From Methylotenera_A sp040387515 (GTDB lineage: Bacteria > Pseudomonadota > Gammaproteobacteria > Burkholderiales > Methylophilaceae), in assembly GCA_040387515.1 (NCBI GenBank), contig JAZKDP010000034.1:1-16821 (forward strand): DNA of 16,821 nt, in the 5' to 3' direction. Shown here piece by piece: positions 14,354 through 16,821 of this stretch. Within the stretch, counting starts at the first letter, position 1. Every line of letters begins with the position of its first letter. The notes under the pieces were generated by a model. That model was not told the DNA's origin. It did no database searches and worked only from the letters and a program-made list of their open reading frames with translations. The position numbers and the translations under genes are program-made.

Positions 14354-16336
14354 ATGGCAACGCGTAAAGATTTAGCCAACGCAATTCGTGCGTTATCGAT
14401 GGATGCAGTGCAAAAAGCCAATTCAGGTCACCCAGGTGCACCTATGGGCATGGCAGAGATTGCTGAAGAATTATGGAACAACCATTTAAGCCATAACCCA
14501 AAAAATCCATCATGGGCTAATCGCGATCGTTTCGTGCTTTCTAACGGTCACGGCTCTATGTTGATCTATTCATTGCTACACCTTACAGGTTACGCATTGC
14601 CAATGGACGAACTTAAAACATTCCGTCAATTGCATTCAAAATGTGCTGGTCACCCAGAATATGGCTACGCGCCAGGCATTGAAACAACAACTGGTCCATT
14701 AGGCCAAGGTATTGCAAACGGTGTTGGTTTTGCGATGGCTGAAAAATTAATGGCGCATCAATTTAACAAACCAGGCCACGACATCGTTGACCATAGCACA
14801 TACGTGTTCTTAGGTGACGGCTGTATGATGGAAGGCGTTTCTCACGAAGCTTGTGCACTTGCTGGTACTTGGGGCTTGGGCAAATTAACAGCGTTCTGGG
14901 ATGACAACGGTATTTCTATCGATGGTCATATCGAAGGTTGGTACACAGACGACACTGCAAAACGTTTTGAATCATACGGCTGGCACGTTCAGTCAGTAGA
15001 TGGTCATGATGTTGCTGCTATCGGTGCTGCAATTGCTGCAGCTAAAAAAGTAACAGACAAACCATCATTGATTTGCTGTAAAACAGTAATTGGTATGGGC
15101 TCACCAAACAAATCTGGTTCACATGATTGCCACGGTTCTGCATTAGGTTTAGACGAAGTTGCTGCAACACGCGCTAACATCGGTTGGGCTCATGAGCCAT
15201 TTGTGATTCCAGCAGACGTTTACGCTGGTTGGGATGCAACTGCTAAAGGCGCTGCTGCTGAATCATCATGGAATGACAAATTTGCAGCTTATGCTAAAGC
15301 ATATCCAGCTGAGGCGGCAGAATTCACACGTCGCATGTCTGGCACATTGCCAGCAAACTGGAAAGAAGCAACTGATGCGATTATCGCAGCAACAAACGAA
15401 AAAGCGGAAGGTGTTGCAACACGTAAAGCATCACAAAACGTTATCGGTGCATTAGCACCATTATTGCCTGAGTTCTTAGGCGGTTCTGCTGACTTAACTG
15501 GTTCAAACTTAACTTCAACAGGTAGCTTTGTACACGTTGATGCGAAAAAACCAGGTAACTATATCTCTTACGGTGTTCGTGAGTTCGGTATGTTTGCGAT
15601 TATGAACGGTATGGCATTGCACGGTGGTTTAATCCCATTCGGCGGTACATTCCATATGTTCTCTGACTATGCAAAAAGCGCATTGCGTATGGCTGCATTG
15701 ATGAAACAACGTACTATCGCTGTGTTAACACATGACTCAATCGGTCAAGGTGAAGATGGTCCAACACATCAACCAATTGAAAATACTGCTGGTTTACGTT
15801 TGATTCCAAATATGGATGTATGGCGTCCAGGTAGTTCAACTGAAACTGCAGTAGCTTGGGTGGCTGCGGTTGAGCGTTTAACTGGTCCTTCAAGCTTGGT
15901 GTTGAGCCGTCAAAACGTAGCAGGCGTGAAACACGATTCAGCGCAATTTGCGGGCATGCGTAAAGGTGCTTATGTATTCTCTGATGTTGCTGGTGCGCAA
16001 GTGATTCTTATTGCTAACGGCTCTGAGTTTGAATTGGCTGTTAAAGCAGCTGCTGAATTGAATGCAGCGGGTACTAAAGTGCGCGTGGTTTCAATGCCAT
16101 CAACAAACGTATTTGATCGTCAAGATCAAGCTTACAAAGACAGCGTTTTAACACCAGGCGTTAAACGCGTGGCAGTTGAAGCTGGTGTAACAGATTTCTG
16201 GCGTAAATATGTTGGTTTAGAAGGCGCTGTTGTCGGTATCGATACATTTGGCGAATCAGCACCTGGCGGCGTATTGATGAAGCACTTTGGCTTCACAGTA
16301 GAAAATGTTGTTGCTGTTGTTAAGTCAGTGTTGTAA
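14354..16336 (+). CDS. tkt: Transketolase
   Basis: Transketolase moves two-carbon units between sugar phosphates with thiamine diphosphate, in the pentose phosphate pathway and, in methylotrophs, the ribulose monophosphate cycle. The 660-residue protein is full length. The N-terminal ThDP-binding part shows NSGHPGAPMGMAE (His26), LSNGHGSMLIYSLLHLTGY, GPLGQGIANGVG and GDGCMMEG. The middle Pyr domain shows YGVREFGMFAIMNG (conserved Glu) and HDSIGQGEDGPTHQPIE. The C-terminal domain covers about 530-660. AGGGAG at 14342-14347 is a good ribosome site. Codon use leans to GGT, AAC, ACA and GCA more than in its neighbours, as expected for a strongly expressed gene. A clear terminator follows, so it is largely a single-gene unit upstream of gap. 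Confidence 0.97.
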   Translation: MATRKDLANAIRALSMDAVQKANSGHPGAPMGMAEIAEELWNNHLSHNPKNPSWANRDRFVLSNGHGSMLIYSLLHLTGYALPMDELKTFRQLHSKCAGHPEYGYAPGIETTTGPLGQGIANGVGFAMAEKLMAHQFNKPGHDIVDHSTYVFLGDGCMMEGVSHEACALAGTWGLGKLTAFWDDNGISIDGHIEGWYTDDTAKRFESYGWHVQSVDGHDVAAIGAAIAAAKKVTDKPSLICCKTVIGMGSPNKSGSHDCHGSALGLDEVAATRANIGWAHEPFVIPADVYAGWDATAKGAAAESSWNDKFAAYAKAYPAEAAEFTRRMSGTLPANWKEATDAIIAATNEKAEGVATRKASQNVIGALAPLLPEFLGGSADLTGSNLTSTGSFVHVDAKKPGNYISYGVREFGMFAIMNGMALHGGLIPFGGTFHMFSDYAKSALRMAALMKQRTIAVLTHDSIGQGEDGPTHQPIENTAGLRLIPNMDVWRPGSSTETAVAWVAAVERLTGPSSLVLSRQNVAGVKHDSAQFAGMRKGAYVFSDVAGAQVILIANGSEFELAVKAAAELNAAGTKVRVVSMPSTNVFDRQDQAYKDSVLTPGVKRVAVEAGVTDFWRKYVGLEGAVVGIDTFGESAPGGVLMKHFGFTVENVVAVVKSVL

Positions 16337-16356
16337 TTATTGAGTAGTTAGTATTG

Positions 16357-16385
16357 AAAAGAGCCTCCCTTTAGAGGCTCTTTTT
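16357..16385 (+). terminator. Intrinsic terminator after tkt
   Basis: GAGCCTC (16361-16367) pairs with GAGGCTC (16374-16380) around a 6-nt loop, extended by AAAA/TTTT. The T run at 16381-16385 completes a classic Rho-independent terminator, 20 bp after the tkt stop. Confidence 0.92.
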
Positions 16386-16474
16386 ATTTATAAAAGCTAG
16401 ACTTATATTATTTAAAAGCACATTGTTTAAATGTTAAAAAGTTTAAGTAAAGGCAAGTTTTGAAAGGGTGATGT

Positions 16475-16821
16475 ATGGCAATTCGTGTAGCAATTAATGG
16501 TTATGGACGTATCGGTCGCAATGTATTGTGTGCAGTTTATGAGCAAAAGCGTAAAGACATTCAAATTGTGGCGATTAATGGCTCAGGTAGCCCCGAATGT
16601 AATGCGCATCTAACCAAATACGATACCGTACATGGCAGATTGGCTGCAACAGTCAGTCATGAGCAAGATGTAGCTGGGCATCATTACCTGATTGTGAATA
16701 ACGACAAAATTCATATGTTCAACGAAAGAGATCCCGCTAAGTTACCTTGGGATGCGTTGAATATTGATGTGGTGCTGGAATGTACAGGCGCGTTTCGTAC
16801 CAAAGAAAAATGCCAACCACA
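16475..16821 (+). CDS. gap: Type I glyceraldehyde-3-phosphate dehydrogenase, 5' part (3' end outside window)
   Basis: GAPDH oxidises glyceraldehyde 3-phosphate to 1,3-bisphosphoglycerate, or runs in reverse. The visible 115 codons cover most of the N-terminal cofactor domain. They show VAINGYGRIGRNVL (residues 5-18), NAHLTKYDTVHGRL, ERDPAKLPWDAL and IDVVLECTGAFRTKEK; the catalytic Cys lies beyond the window. The start is the ATG at 16475 with AAAGGG at 16463-16468; the ATG at 16471 is in another frame. The residue after VAIN, normally the Asp that binds the adenosine ribose of NAD, is Gly36 here. Alternative: erythrose-4-phosphate dehydrogenase (Epd), which shares this domain. The tkt neighbour fits either. 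Confidence 0.88.
   Translation, partial: MAIRVAINGYGRIGRNVLCAVYEQKRKDIQIVAINGSGSPECNAHLTKYDTVHGRLAATVSHEQDVAGHHYLIVNNDKIHMFNERDPAKLPWDALNIDVVLECTGAFRTKEKCQP

Noticed and set aside
1..16821. CRISPR array, tRNA/rRNA, IS element or prophage genes
   Set aside because: No regularly spaced repeats, cloverleaf-like sequences, transposase or phage motifs were found by reading; a tRNAscan or Rfam search could still reveal small RNAs.

Overview
The window looks like chromosomal DNA from a low-GC betaproteobacterium, most likely a methylotroph of the Methylophilaceae (Methylotenera/Methylophilus-like). This is inferred from protein character (betaproteobacterial LpxC, Slt, Cca, SlmA, RsmE), AT-rich intergenic DNA, a PEP-CTERM-like protein behind a sigma-54 promoter, and a transketolase-GAPDH gene pair. 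No phage, IS element, tRNA, rRNA or CRISPR array was seen.

Left block (1-5002, + strand): the 3' end of lpxC, a 60-residue two-helix membrane protein, a periplasmic soluble lytic transglycosylase (slt), an atypical SDR of the NDUFA9 type, and the CCA-adding enzyme cca. The genes are closely spaced and probably partly co-transcribed: outer-membrane lipid A synthesis, wall turnover and tRNA maturation. A stand-alone secreted Tyr/Pro-rich protein with a Gly/Asn/Lys/Asp tail (5202-5768) follows. A strong hairpin at 5831-5864, usable in both directions, ends this block.

Middle block (5915-10608, - strand), read right to left: rsmE, a fusion gene, argB, a HAD pyrimidine 5'-nucleotidase-like gene, and slmA. 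The fusion gene is the most notable item in the window. It is a full-length N-acetylglutamate synthase (ArgA: amino-acid-kinase fold plus GNAT) with an XRE-type helix-turn-helix domain and linker of about 96 residues at the N-terminus, in one uninterrupted frame. Its 75-bp upstream gap holds two matching 15-bp dyads of the form TTGTAA-N3-TTACAA, centred 30 bp apart and unlike an ArgR box. The simplest model is that the first arginine-pathway enzyme carries its own DNA-binding domain and regulates its own promoter, possibly with arginine sensed by the kinase-like domain. This is inference.

Right block (10665-16821): a PRX-like1 thioredoxin-fold protein, a secreted DUF4124 coiled-coil protein with a TTG start, a Gfo/Idh/MocA oxidoreductase, a convergent periplasmic BON-domain protein, and a 108-residue secreted protein with a PEP-CTERM-like C-terminus. 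The last has a textbook -24/-12 sigma-54 promoter and an upstream TGACA/TGTCA palindrome cluster. After a 405-bp gap come transketolase (tkt), a strong terminator, and the 5' part of a type I glyceraldehyde-3-phosphate dehydrogenase, consistent with carbon rearrangement and lower glycolysis. In the GAPDH the usual NAD-selecting Asp after the second beta strand is Gly, which suggests NADP or dual cofactor use.
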